Source: Triparma columacea
Taxonomy: Eukaryota > Sar > Bolidophyceae > Parmales > Triparmaceae
DNA length: 41,467 bases
NCBI GenBank assembly: GCA_030267965.1
Contig: BRYA01000578.1
Location: 1-41,467, forward strand
Direction of reading: 5' to 3'
A model generated the notes under the pieces. That model saw nothing but the letters and a program-made list of their open reading frames with translations, was not told where the DNA came from and searched no databases. The translations under genes and the position numbers were made by a program. The stretch's first letter is position 1. The number at the start of each line of letters is the position of its first letter. This document shows positions 10,943-23,160 of this stretch, piece by piece.

Positions 10943-13367
10943 ATGACATCACCATACAACATCTTCACCTACAACACACTCGCCAACCTCCTCGTAATCC
11001 TCCTCTCCTCCTCCCTCCTCGTATGTTCCCTTCTTATAACCTTCCCAAACTACGTTTCAAACTACCCCTCACCCTTCTTCAACTCCTCCATAGCCGCAGC
11101 CCTGTCATCCCTCCTTGCAACGGCGGCAGGGTCAATGCTCGTGCTCATGAACAAATCACAGACGAAGGATACACTGAAGCCCTTCCTGGCCTACATTTGC
11201 GTTTCCAGTGCCCTCGCAGTAGGGGCCAGCATAACAACGTCTCTTGACTTGTTTGAGGTGAGGTGCATTGGAGATACAACTTGTCTTCAACGACCGCTAC
11301 TTTTGGCACAAGAACTAAACCCCCCCTCCCTCCCCCACTCCTCCACTCCTTCAGGATTCCCCCCACCCTAATTACATAATTGAGATAGCCGGTGGCTCCA
11401 TCTTCACCCTCAGTACCTTGACTCTCATCGTCCTCTGCATACCCTCCCCCTCTTCCCCACCCCTTCCCCCCCAACAATCTTTTGGGTCTCAGTCCCTTAC
11501 TGACCTGTCTTCCCCACTCCTACCTTCCTCCCCCCCTGCCCCCCCTCCTCCTCCCCCCAATAAGAAGTCCAGAGGCACGCGGCGTCTCCTTTCCCTCGCC
11601 CTCCCCCACCGCCGATATTTATATTTCGGTTGCTCCGCCCTCCTCCTCCGCCTCCCCTTCTCCCTCTCCATCCCTCACTTTGTGGCGGAGACCATCGGGG
11701 CCCTGAACGATGAGGACTGGGACTACGCGTACGGCAACGTCCTCCTCCTCGTGGTTTGCGGGACGATCGACGCTTGTCTGGACTTCTGGTGCGTTTACCT
11801 CTTCGGACTCTGCCAGCTCAACCTAGTCAAGACTGTGAGGACTTCCCTCTTCACGAGAATCCTGGGCTTCGAGGTGGCCTTCTTCGACGGTACGACAGTG
11901 GGGGATCTAACCTCCCGACTCAACTCTGACACCTCAGCCATGAGTAGCGACCTGACGTGGTTCTTCAGGTTCTCCATAGAGGCGACCGTGAGGATAACGG
12001 GGATCGCGGGTTACATGTTCGTGCGGAGCAGGACTTTGGCGGGGGCGGCGTGCACGATCATACCAGTAGTAGCGATCGTCAACAAAAAGTACGGAGACTG
12101 GCTGGCCAAGAACAGCAAGGAGGTTCAGACCGCCCTCGCGGACGCGAACTCCGTCGCTCAGGAAACTCTGAGCTGCGCGCGCACCGTCATATCGTTCGCC
12201 AACGAGTCGTCGGAGTCAGAGCGCTACAACGAGAAGATCGAGAAACACTACCTCCTCAACGTCAAGCAGACGATCGCCCAGGGGATTTACTACATGGTTG
12301 TCTCAACCTTCCTCGTTAATACCTGCGTTCAGGCCGCCCTCTTATACATCGGTTCCCGCCTGGTCGAATCTAACGGCTTGTCCGTCTCTGTCCTCGTCGC
12401 CTTCATGCTCTACCAGGGGCAGCTGCAGGAGTACACGCTCCAGATATTTCAGAGCTACACGGCGTTGAGGCAGAGCAGCGGGGCGGGGGATAAGGTGTTT
12501 GAGATGATGGACAGGAAGATAGAGCCCCCTGGGGTTGGAGACTACAAGGAAGATGATAACGACGATCAGCGGAGGACAAGACTAAGCAGGGGAGGAATTA
12601 GGCCAGCAAGAGTATCCCTGAAGAATGTGTCTTTCACCTATAATTCGAGACCCAACGAGCCGGTCCTGAGAGACCTCAGCTTGGACATTGAGCCCGGCAC
12701 CATGGTGGCCTTGGTCGGAAAATCAGGATGCGGGAAGAGCACCATTTGCTCCCTCGTCGAGAGATTCTACGACCCCGACTCCGGCTCGGTCACTTACGAC
12801 GGCGAGGACCTGAGGAACTTGGACGTGAAGTGGCTGAGGGGAAGCATCGGGATCGTGAGCCAGGAGCCTGTGCTTTTCTCCGGCACCATCTTCGAGAACA
12901 TTTGCTACGGACTCAAGAGGGAAATAGAGGAGGAGGAGGTGGATGAAGGCGAGCTCAGGGAGCGTGTTGAGGAGGCAGCCAAGATCGCCAACGCCCACTC
13001 CTTCGTGATGGGGTTCGAAAAGGGGTATGATACAGTCTGCGGAGAGAGGGGTGTCTCGCTCAGCGGGGGTCAGAAGCAGCGGATCGCCATCGCCAGGGCT
13101 ATCGTGAAGAACCCCGCCCTGCTCCTCTTTGACGAGGCGACAGCGGCGCTGGATAACGAATCGGAGAGGGTGGTGCAGGAGGCGCTGGAGCGGGCAGCAG
13201 GAAACGCCACGACCATCGTCGTCGCGCACCGGCTCAAGACCGTGCAGAAGGCTGATAGGATCGTTGTTATAGAGGAGGGGAAAGTCGTGGAGAGCGGGTC
13301 GCATGAGGAACTCGTCAAAAGAGGGGACGGGAAATACGCTGCCATGCTAAAGATGAGCCGAGATTGA
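10943..13367 (+). CDS. ABCB half-transporter, TAP/TAPL-like
   Basis: Two exons, 10943-11257 and 11355-13367, joined in phase 0, give 775 residues. The N-terminal 130 residues contain about four hydrophobic helices (e.g. LANLLVILLSSSLLVCSLLI), resembling the extra TMD0 of TAP/TAPL half-transporters, followed by a proline-rich linker. A six-helix transmembrane domain follows (about 190-480; FFDGTTVGDLTSRLNSDT is a typical intracellular loop). The nucleotide-binding domain is complete: Walker A GKSGCGKST (about 560), Q-loop SQEP, signature LSGGQKQR (about 673), Walker B LLLFDEATAALD and H-loop AHRL (about 730). Such proteins work as dimers exporting peptides or other solutes, often into endolysosomal or ER lumen. 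Substrate and location are not shown by the sequence. The protein ends normally after the H-loop, with stop TGA at 13365. Confidence 0.9.
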
Positions 13368-13604
13368 TTGATTAAGTGAGTTTTACTGTTGTGTCTATTA
13401 AATTGCGTCTTCGTTCTCTTCTATTTTCCTAAAACTAATGGGGGTCCCAAAATAGCAAGAAAAAGTCGAACTGCTGCAGAGGTCGCCGCTGAGGCTAAGG
13501 CTGAGGCTGAGGAAGAGACCAGCTAGGCTTGCGCGAAGTAGGGAACAGGGGGTTCAACGAAGATTCCCAACGCGTTTTAGTAATAAACTGTTCTTTTCTA
13601 TCCC

Positions 13605-14367
13605 TTAGTGCATCTCACCACCAGCAATATCAATGCACTTACACGGCCCAGCAGAAGTCATGAAGCGGTGACCATCCCAGGTTCCCTCGAAGGCGTCATT
13701 CGTAACCATTGACTTGGCAGCCTCTATGAAGATCTTCTTCTTCTCAACCTGAGCAGCGCTGTGAGGGTGCGTGGGAGGGAGGCCTTCGAACTGAACCACT
13801 TCACCAAGCGGCGCATCTTCAGGAGGTTCAATGAACTGAACTTTGCCGTCCTTTGACGCACAGAGAACCATCCCATGAGACTTGAAGCCTTTAAGGTTCT
13901 TAGCCTTGAGATTGGCGACAACAAGAAGGCGATGCCCGAGCATCTGCTCCTCACTATAGTAGGGGCGAAGTCCACTGCAGATCTTTCGGGGCTCATCCTC
14001 ACCACAATCAATCTCCTCGCACCACAACTTGTCGGCATCGGGGTGTTCCCACACCTTTACGATCTTCCCAACCTTAAACTCAATTTGACAAATGGACCTG
14101 CGATGAAGGTAGATGGAATGTGAGATTAATATACGTATATTCTATTTTTGTATGCACTCACGGATAGTCAGCTGGAGGTGGAGTGGGCTTCCCAGCCTTG
14201 GGCTTCGCCCCCCCTTTCGCACCCTTAACCTTCTCCTTCTTTGAAGCCTTCTCCTTCTTCTTGTCGGCCTTGGGAGGAGCCGGAGGAGCAAGTTCAGGAG
14301 GAACCCCCCCGGGTCCCAAATTCAGCGAACCTTCCAAACTCATAATCATCTTATCGAGATCGTCCAT
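13605..14367 (-). CDS. EMAPII/Arc1-type tRNA-binding protein
   Basis: Two exons, 14367-14162 and 14097-13605, joined in phase 2, give 232 residues. Residues 1-68 form a short acidic start followed by an Ala/Pro/Lys-rich stretch (KADKKKEKASKKEK) like the basic linkers of AIMP1 and aminoacyl-tRNA synthetase appendages. Residues 69-232 are an OB-fold tRNA-binding domain with the family hallmarks: FKVGKIVKVWEHPDADKL, CSGLRPYYS, VVANLKAKNLKGFKSHGM(V)L and the C-terminal EMAPII extension (EAAKSMVTNDAFEGTWDGH). It likely delivers tRNA to a synthetase (MetRS or TyrRS in known complexes) as a cofactor in trans. No synthetase catalytic domain is fused. It converges with the ABC transporter across 237 bases. 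Confidence 0.9.
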
Positions 14368-15049
14368 TATTTTGATTGGCTGAAAACTTTAAGTATCTCG
14401 TAGTTTTATAAAAGAATATTCTACCGCAGAAAGGGTGTATCAAAGGTTTTGTGTTAAGCTATGTATATTTGGAGATGTAACTGAGTATTGAGTATTAGAG
14501 ATTGTGGGAAAAGGGCCAGAGGGCTGACATTTTGGAATGGAAATGTCACGAAAATCAGAAAAATTGAATTGTCTATTTTATACCTACCAAATTTACATTG
14601 TTATTTACAATCAATACTATATACTAATTTAGTATATAAGATAACATTAAACTTGATTTGACATGTCAAGAATATAATTTTATTAATGTCTCAAATGTAA
14701 CTTGATATATGCAATTATCATTATTATATTGTATATTGAATGTTTTCGTATGTTTATATCACCTAAATAAATATTTGAAATTTCTCAGGTGTAAGATATT
14801 TTGCTATATGGATTGTTGTACATTTTGAAATCAATTGAGGAAATATTGAACAAATATTAAGATATTGAGATATCAGTGAAGAATTTAGAAGACTTTTGAA
14901 AAATGTTGCGAGCAAAGCGATCTGTTACACGATCGTGATCGATTTGATTTTGTCGTAGAAACCGCTAAGGTTTACATCATGCTGATAGTAGTGGTAGTCA
15001 ATCGTAATAATATATATGAACAATTAATTCATCTACAATCTCTTATAAG
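14368..15049. other. AT-rich intergenic spacer
   Basis: About 680 bases with much higher A+T than the rest of the window, with no long open frame, no tRNA-like cloverleaf that I can see and no clear repeat. It contains the promoter side of the tRNA-binding gene and the 3' flank of the ankyrin-DHHC gene. Confidence 0.6.
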
Positions 15050-17918
15050 TCATACTTGTGTATGTGTGTGCCCCTCATGGTCGTGGGCGCCCCCCGTCCC
15101 GTTCTCCACCTCCCCCCCCCCCTCCCCTCCCCCAGTCCCTCCCTCGTTGACGAGAGGCTGCATCTGCAATACGTTCTCGGTTTCACTGCAGTTCGGGTCC
15201 TCGCAGCAGTGCCCTGAATGGAGAACGACTCCCTTTCTCATGGGCGGAAGTTCGAATTCCTTCCTGTAGTCCTTCCTCTTCAATATGAAGTCCATTGTGT
15301 TGGTCACTGCGCTTCCGCTGTCATACCTGTTGCAGAACTTCTCCTTGCTGTCATCCAGTAACCAGGAGTACCTCTTCCAGTTGATTCTCTCGTTTGTGGT
15401 GATGTTGCTGGTCATATTTCCGAGTTGCTGTGCTAAAAGAAATCCTAGTCCGCATGAGCACAAGACAGCGCACAGAGTCATGGTCAACATCCCGAAACCC
15501 CTATCCCCGTAAAGCCCCTCGAGCACCTTGCACCACTCAGCATCCATGCCCCCCTCCTTGAGATACGCCAGCAGGTTGATGATTCCAAACGCGGACCAGG
15601 TGAGGTGAGCGGCAACCTGGAAGAACACAAACACCATGAAGATCCTGTGGTTCCCGAATCCCACTGCGGTATCGAGCCAGACGCAGTAGTGGTCGTGCCT
15701 CGCCACGAGGAGCCCAGTCGGAGCGTCAAACTTTGCCCTGAGGGGTTTCTTCACTAGAGTTGTCTTGCACCATTTCCTGGAGTCTGGCTCCTGACCAGTC
15801 TTGGCCACCTCATCCAGAAGATCGGTGTAGGTGAGGTTCCTATTGGCGTACACGACCCCAGGGTCCCTGTAGACAAACACAAGCACGGCCCAGCTCACAA
15901 TCATGAGCACAATAAACGTAAAGCTGGCCATGAACAAAACGGGGGTGTTCTCTGCGGCTTCCGCCATGAGCACGAGGCTCGACCACCACCTCCCTCCCGC
16001 ACCCTCGTTCACAGGTCCGACGGTGAAACTACCTCCCTCGCCCTTCAAGAGATTTGGCTTAATCACGACGATGGCAATGCACACTGAGAGGAACGCGAGA
16101 GCGCAGCCGAACCAGAATCCAATTGCCAATTCGTTCGCCTTAAGCAGTTTGGGGATGAGTCCCCCCATCTTGATGACCCTGCCCTCCTTCTCGCTCATTG
16201 TCTTCTCCCAGTACCTGATGTTCCTGGTGAGGGTTGTGAACCCCTTGTACCCAACGAACACAATGAGGCCGTTAGCCCACCAGGGGAGCACAACCATTGC
16301 GACCCACACCCCGTAAACCAGGGCTGCGATGAAGAACAAATACCGAGCCCTCGTAGGGTTGTCCCTCATCAACGCGGGATTCACCCCCTTCTCCGACTCG
16401 TCATCGTCCAAGCCGCTCAGGCATCTCTGCGGGGAAAAGGTTGCGTTAGCGTTGAGAATACGATATCTATCTGTTACTCTCGGTTGAGCATCCTGCTGCT
16501 CAACTTCTCACCTGAACCTTCATACATAGGCTCTCAGCCCCGCTCTCTAGATCCCCCCCCTCTTTCCCCTTCCCTTCTCTTCCCTTCCCCCCCTTCCTCC
16601 TAACGACACTCCCGCAACAGCCCTCCTCGAACCCGCTCTCCACTCCCATAGTCGCCCCCGCCCTGTACTTGGAGGCCTTCCCCGGGTTGACCATCATGGC
16701 GTCGAAGAGCATGTAGTTGGATAGCGCGAACATCGCCGCGGAGTTGCCTTCCTTATCTTTCTCCATGGGGTCCATCCCGAGCGCCGTGAGGTACGCAGCG
16801 GTCTCTGGCTGGCCCTGCTTGGCGGCCCAGATCAGGCAGTTCCTGCCGTTACCGTCCTTGTGCTCGGGCCTCAGGCCCCTGAACATAAGGTACTCGGCGA
16901 CGTTGGTGTGACCCTTGTAGCAGGCCCAGTCGAGGGGGGAGTGGTCATCGATGTCGTTCTGGTTGAGGAGCTCCGTGGCGACTTGGGCGGGGCAGAGACT
17001 GAGGATGAAATGTAGGCACCAAAGGTGACCCCCCCTCGAGGCGTTGCTGACGATCGTGTTCTTGTTGGTGTCCATCGCGCCTAGGTTCGCCCCATACCTG
17101 ATTAGGCACTTAATGACGGGCAGGACGCCCCTCGTGGCGGCCCTGATGATGGGGGTCTCCTCGTCATCGTTCCTGCTGTCGATTATTTTGTACCCATCAG
17201 CATGCCCCCCGGTCTGCTGCATGATGAAGTCAATGACCTGGCCGTCATCTGCAAGCACCGCATAATGAAGGGGGTTGTTTCCTTCGCTGTCTTTGGTCAT
17301 AGGGTCCACGCCCCTGGCCTTGTACATTCCCCAGATCAGAGCCGTCACAGGAAGGTTTCCCTGGCTACAGGCCACGTGCAAGGTGTAGTCAAAGCCGCTC
17401 TGGGGGTCCTTGTAGATGACGGAGGAAAGGTCGAAGACGGGACTCTCGAAACCTTCATCGTCGTCTTCGTCAGATGAGGTCTGAGGGGGGGGAAAGGGGA
17501 GTTGTGGGATGGTTAGGAGGAAGAAGGGTACGATTTGGCCAAATTTGGCCCCAATTTCAAGCCTCGACAGCGTAATATCTCTCTTAAGCAACCCTTTCCT
17601 CAGCTCTTCCTTCCTTTCCACTACTCCATCGAAGACCCTTCGCATGTTCTAATCCCCCCTCTTCACCTCACAGCTTCCCACCCTCCTTACCTCCTCGTCA
17701 CTTCCGCTATCTTCCTCATCCTCACTCATTTTACTCTCATCACCACCGTTGTCCTTTCCCCCCATGGTCTCCTCATCTCCGTTGTTATCACTGGACCCTC
17801 TCAAAAGGTGCCCTGGGGTGTTAGGATCGGCAGCGGTGATCGACGAGATGTCCAATTCCGACGGGGAAGTCGGTCGGGAGTCGGGACCGACGGGATAATC
17901 AGGATTAGGTGTAGCCAT
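15050..17918 (-). CDS. Ankyrin-repeat DHHC-type S-acyltransferase (HIP14/Akr1-like)
   Basis: Model: exons 17918-17691, 17480-16512 and 16426-15050, all phase 0, giving 857 residues. Residues 1-95 are acidic and disordered. About six ankyrin repeats follow (about 100-330; HVACSQGNLPV, NPLHYAVLADDG, SPLDWACYKGHTNVAEYL). The C-terminal half has six membrane helices in the 4+2 layout of HIP14/Akr1. The catalytic motif lies between helices 4 and 5 and reads D644-H-Y-C, as in yeast Akr1. The cytosolic TTNE motif (TTxE) and an NRYDSGSAVTN.MDF segment match the conserved C-terminal parts of this family. The enzyme should palmitoylate cytosolic cysteines, probably at the Golgi, with the ankyrins picking substrates. 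Odd: most zinc-binding cysteines of the DHHC domain are missing (FDAPTGLL where HC..C..C is usual). The gene is divergent from the AlkB-SRA gene. Confidence 0.88.
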
Positions 17919-18378
17919 TAGAATTTGTCGCCAAACAGCCTCAAGTGAGAACCTCCGAACCCTTGAATTTTTCAAGGCCAAAGGGAGTGTGCTAAATGAG
18001 ATAGAAACGGGTGCAAAACTTACGAAAAAATACAGTTGCCAATTACGTAATGCCGATTGCGTTTCGCTCAAAATGCCGACAGAATCACGCCCTGGAAATA
18101 AACACAAAGGTAATGGTCGCAAAGAATATACAACCTGAAGTGTTCGGGAACGACGTTATCAGGGGCGGGGGCAGAGTGAAGGGGAGAGATAGGGGCGAGC
18201 TTACGAAGGGAAATAAAAGTTGAGTCAACGTTACCACAATCCGCCGATAATTTACGAACCCCTTTCCCCAAGACCTTCCCTTCCGCAAGACGCAGCCTGG
18301 GAAAAGAAAAAGAAAATACCTAGACTTTGGCGCATTTGTGCCTAATTTGGAGGCATCCAACACCATACTCTCCTATTT
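17919..18378. promoter_or_regulatory. Shared divergent upstream region
   Basis: 460 bases separate the start codons of the ankyrin-DHHC gene (minus) and the AlkB-SRA-Tudor gene (plus). Both promoters must lie here. I see no clear TATA box or repeat. Several GTAAT/GTTATC-like stretches are present but unsupported as sites. Confidence 0.4.
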
Positions 18379-21300
18379 ATGGCTTCAGACACCACTCCTA
18401 TCTCCCCCAACGGGACTGAATCAGGAGAATCAGCAATTAGAAATTCCCCGACTTCTTCATCGCTCTCTGATTTTCTAATTGATGAGGCATCTTCCTATCC
18501 AAAGCCTTCAATTGGAGAAGATCGTATTCTAGGGAAGAAGAGATTATGGAATGGGACGAAATTTGGTCCATGGATAAATATAATGGCCTCCGGTGAGAAA
18601 GATACTATCCAATACTACCATCTCAATTGTACTAACCCCTTGATGCTTAGAGGCGACTTTAGTAACACGAAACGGGGAGAGTATGCTTCGGTTTCAGCTC
18701 AACCTCCACCGAGGTGGCCCTCTAAACCTCTTCCCCAACATTCTTGCAGAAGGGGAGCTTGACGTTATCAAGGAGACCATGGCGACCTGCAGGCTGTACA
18801 GGCAGTACAGGTTTCACACCTATTCCGAGCCCCGCGTGCACGTCATGTTGAGCAGGAACGCGTCGGCAGGGGAAGGTTACTGCTACCACTCTGTGAAGAT
18901 GAAGTCCATCCCACTGGAGTGCGTGAGGGAGGTGGAGATGCTGGAGCAGAGGTGGTCAGGGGGCCTTGGGCTGGAAAGTGGCTTCAACATCGGCGTGGAC
19001 CTGATCTGCTATAGGTGAGAATGTGTGTGTATCAGTGTGTGAAATCAAGAGCTCAGAGCTGCACCGTAACAAGCAACAACCACTAACGCAGTCCTCCTCG
19101 CTCCCGCTTTGCTTCGCTCTCGCTCGCTCAACAGGAACGGGATGGACTCCATAGGCTGGCACGCTGACGATACGCAGGTGAGAATATGGTTGAAAGTTTC
19201 ATTGCATCTATGTAAGGCGCGACGACTGGCGACTGACACCCCCCGCAACCCGCAACCCCCCCCCCCCCCCCCACCAACCCCTGAATTGCCCTTTCAGAGC
19301 GAGACCAACGTCCTGGGCGTCGTGGTCGAGTCCAGGGCCTCCCGTCCTGTCTGCATCCGCCCCAAAGGTCCCAAGGTGGCCTACAACGTGGGGGACGAGG
19401 AGATCGAGCTATACATGGGAGAAGGGGATGGGTACGAGCTTACGAGTGAAGTGCAGGACCATTATGAGCACTGTCTGCCAAAGAGGAAGGAGGTTTCAGA
19501 AAGGAGGATGTGCATGATATTCCGCCACGGCAGGAGGAGGTCAGTGGAGAGGGACAGCGGAAAGCCCTGCGACCCGGCGGAGTGGCGGAGGTTCGGGTTG
19601 CACGAGGCTGGCAACGTCTCGGATTGCCTGAGCGCCCTAGTCGACGAGGTTGCCCAACAGTGCGAGCAGGGACCTCAGGATATACTGAAGGGAGCGGAGG
19701 GGAGGTGTGGGGTCAATTTCGGACACCCTACAGAGATATCGGGAATCACTGAAGGCTCCCTGACGAGCAGAACGGAGGTCTATCAGACTTTTGCTCACAA
19801 CAGCGACCAGAGGGGAGTCTCTGGAAACCTCGTCGCCGGTGCAGACGCCGTTGTCGTTGCCAGAGTCGACGGGAATGTTCGTGAGAGGGACGGTCTGAGC
19901 TGGCTCCGGTACACCTCAATGAGGAAGCAGGGCGGCGGCGCCATGGCAGTCAGCTTCAAAAACGGGAGCCCCATAAGGGTTTTCAGGAGCAGCTCTGCGA
20001 GCGACACTAAGTTCAGGCCCGTGATTCACGAGCGCTCATCAGGGCACCAGGCCGCTGTGCTCAGGTACGACGGGATCTATAAGATCGTGAGGATGATTGA
20101 CAATGAGGGGCAAGACACGGTGGAGTTGCCTCCTCCTGAACAAGGGGAAGAAAAGCCGCAGTGGACCTTCTTCTTGGATAGGGCACCGACCATCGACGAG
20201 TTTGACGGAAGAGGCCAGTGGAAGGATTGGAAGCTCGAGTACTGCAACCATATGCCCCTCAAGGACCTCTGGCAGCGGATCCAGGCTCTGAACAGGATTC
20301 CGGAACAAGATATAACCGAGGTTGTTCCTCACGTAATGGAAGAAGTCAATATGGTGATGCAGTCGGATGCCTCTGCTGTCAGGGCGATATCAGCTTGCGT
20401 GAACGACCTGGTGAACGCAGCCATAGGGAAACCAAGTAACGCAGGGAAGGTCTACAATCACGAGGTATACAGCCAAGCATGGTTGAAGGAAAAGAAGCAA
20501 GAGTGGGGATACGAGCGCTCTGAGAAGAGAATCGCAAGGACGGTGAATAGGCAATGGGTGAGGCCTGTCGTATCGTGCTGCCTAGCTAACATGTGTATGG
20601 AGTTAGAAAGAAGGGAGTTGGATGTTAGGGACTGCGTAGAAACGGTGCTTTCCGACGCAGTCGACGAAGTAGTGATAAGGTCGACGACCATGGTTCAGGA
20701 CAAGGAGACAGAATTCGGGTCTTGCTTTGGAACCTGGCTCAAGACAAGAAAGATCGAATGGCGGAAGGCTCGTCTTTCGAGTTTGCTCCGCGAATTCGAT
20801 GGGGTGATGATGGAGGACGAGGAACAAGAGTACGGCTTTGTGGAGAGCTTCCCCTTCGTCGCGAACGTTGGCGGTGGCAGTTTTTGTGAAGACAAGAAGC
20901 GAGATAAGCCGTTGATTGTGCGAACACCGTACCGGAATTTGACGGGATCTTATGCTGCACCATCGCGCCCCGCCACTGACCCCTTCAGCCGAGAATACAC
21001 CATCATGAAGAACTCCATCATTGCAGAAAAACTGAAAAGTACCGACCCTCTACTCGCATGCACCGTTAGCGTCAGCGTCAAAGGAAAACTCTTGGAAGGT
21101 GTACTTCCCTGCAGTACGGCTTGGTCAAGGATCAGGGGCAGCAAGTTGGTGACTGTGGAAAAGTTGAAGCTGGCAATGAGGGAGTGGCAGAGGAAATTTT
21201 TGGAGCGAGGTGAGCATCAACAGCATTGGGCAAGATATTATATATATATATATATGCATATAACACAGCCTTCCAGTCGCTCGATTCTAACGCATCACCA

Positions 21301-23036
21301 CAATTTCCTTCCCCCGACACGCTCCGCTTGTTGCAGTTGAAGCTGCGAGGAATGACGATGACTTCATGAAGAAAGTGAAGTCCTCCGAGAAGAAGAAGAA
21401 GAGCAAAGGGCTGGCAAAGTCAAGGTACACGTGCGTCGTGGTGTCTAGGTCGAGAGGGGACATATTCAAAATTAGGTCCGTCGACGACAGTTTCGAAGGC
21501 GAAAAGGAGTTGGATGCAGAGGAAGGGGACTGGTTTTACGAGGCCATCGACTTCGGAGATGAGGGTATGCCAGTCGCCCTACGCGCTGGCGATCGGATCT
21601 GCGTGCACTTCCCGAAAGATCCGTCAGCACTTGTCGACGATGAGGAGGTGAGGTTGGAGGTGCAAGGGTTGGAGGGCATGGGGAAACGATACTTGTGCAC
21701 TTGCAGGGTTGCCGACGACGGAGGGTGGGAGGTTCAATGTCTAAAAAGGAAGGACGACGAGATCGAGGTTACAGTCCCTGTGGATGAAAGAGCAGGGGAA
21801 GGAGGTCTTATCAAGAAAAAGGCGGCACCCAAGAAGAAGGAAAAACTAGAAGAATACTTCGAGAACAGCTTCCTGTTCAACCCCAAACATGACGCGTGGT
21901 GCTTCGCAGACGTCAAAAGGTTCATGGGAGAAGGGGCTAGAGAAGTCGTTTCGGGCGATAAAGTTTGGATATGCTGGCCTAACGTGGAGGTGGGAAATAG
22001 GGGAAGGAGGGTGGCAAGGAGAAAGAGCAAGGCAGTGAAGAGGAAACCCAAGTACACGAAGGCAGTGGCGGAGAAGGCCAAGATCGTGATTAAGAAACCA
22101 GAGCTAGAGTTCAAGTTCAAGGTCAAAGATAGGGTCGAGGCGCGGTTCCATGGTTGGAAACCTTGTGGCCCTGACAAACATCAGGTGTTGACGATGTTCA
22201 GTGGCGAGATCGTTAAGGCTTACGCGAGGTCTGGGAAGCAGAGTTACGAGATTCATTTCGACGACGGAACGAAGGATTCACGTGTGATGGAAGAGCACAT
22301 ACGGCTGGAGGGTGGAGGGGAGGGGGGAGGTTTTAGTAGCCCAAAGAGGAAAAGGATAAAGAAGGAGAAGGTCAAGGCGAAGGTCAAGGTTGAGGCGGAG
22401 GACTTCGTGGAGGGGCAGCGCGTCGAAGCTCTATGGGAGGCAAAGAACGGGGGGGAGGAGTGGTACGGGGGGAGGATAATCGCAGCGAAGGAAAAGAAGG
22501 GTGCGAAAGTTACTTATGACGTTATTTACGACGACGGAGAGACGGAGGGGGGGATAGAGCCAAGGTTCATTAGGAGGGAGATTCGGGGGAGTCGGGGGAG
22601 GGGGGGCGTCGCTGTCAAGATCGAGGGGGGGGGTTTCATTAAGGAGGAGGAGGAAAGGAATGTCTTGGAAGAAAATCCTTCAAAGTACAACCCAAAGTCT
22701 AACAAGAGGGGTAAAGGCGGAAGTAGCAGCAGCAGTAGCAGCAGCAGGGGCGGCAGCAGGGGCGGCAGCACGGGCGGTGGTTTTGCACCTGTCACACCTT
22801 CACCCTCAAAGAAGAGAGTTCGAGTCTCTGTTTTCAGCTCCGGCGATGAGGTTGACGCAGTTTGGAGGGGTGGGGAGGGTAGGACGTCATGGCACCACTG
22901 CGTGGTATTGAAGAAGCAGGAGAAGAGGGGTGGGAGAGGCGTGTTCTACGACCTCCGTTACGAGGACGGTGACATTGAAATGGGGGTAGAGGAGAGGTTC
23001 GTTAGGGAGAGGCTAAGGAGGGGGGGGAGGAAATAA
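18379..23036 (+). CDS. AlkB-SRA-triple Tudor fusion protein (2OG-Fe(II) dioxygenase with methyl-DNA reader)
   Basis: Model: exons 18379-18592, 18651-19014, 19135-19177, 19298-21209 and 21337-23036, phases 1, 2, 0 and 1, giving 1410 residues. AlkB dioxygenase, about 90-290: the iron triad is H202-x-D204 (GWHADD) and H265 (YEHCLPK), and the 2-oxoglutarate arginine motif is R277-x5-R283 (RMCMIFR); all are present. SRA/YDG domain, about 345-500: FGHP.EI.GI.EG, QRGVSGN..AGADAVVV, GSPIRVFR and RYDGIYK (463-469), the hallmark of UHRF1/KYP-type 5-methylcytosine readers. Residues 500-1090 are unrecognised, helical and charged. Three Tudor-like modules follow at about 1105-1165, 1199-1260 and 1344-1405, each with a W/F-rich start and a Y-x-I/L-x-Y/F-D/E-DG core. 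Lys-rich linkers suggest a nuclear protein. Inferred role: oxidising alkyl marks or damage on methylated DNA in chosen chromatin. The 43-nt third exon carries the HxD motif. Confidence 0.85.
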
Positions 23037-23160
23037 AGCGGGAATCTTGGACGTTGAAAAAAAGTGGAGTTTTGCTTCAAATGTAATGAAAATAAGCAAT
23101 TTGATGTACATCGAATTCTGAAAAAGTGCAGATAGCCGCCGCAGTACTGTATTGTTTCGT

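Noticed and set aside
13449..13527. Short frame ending AEAKAEAEEETS at 13,527
   Set aside because: It lacks a start, has only a weak acceptor and lies in a 237-nt spacer between convergent genes; could be a relic but cannot be supported.
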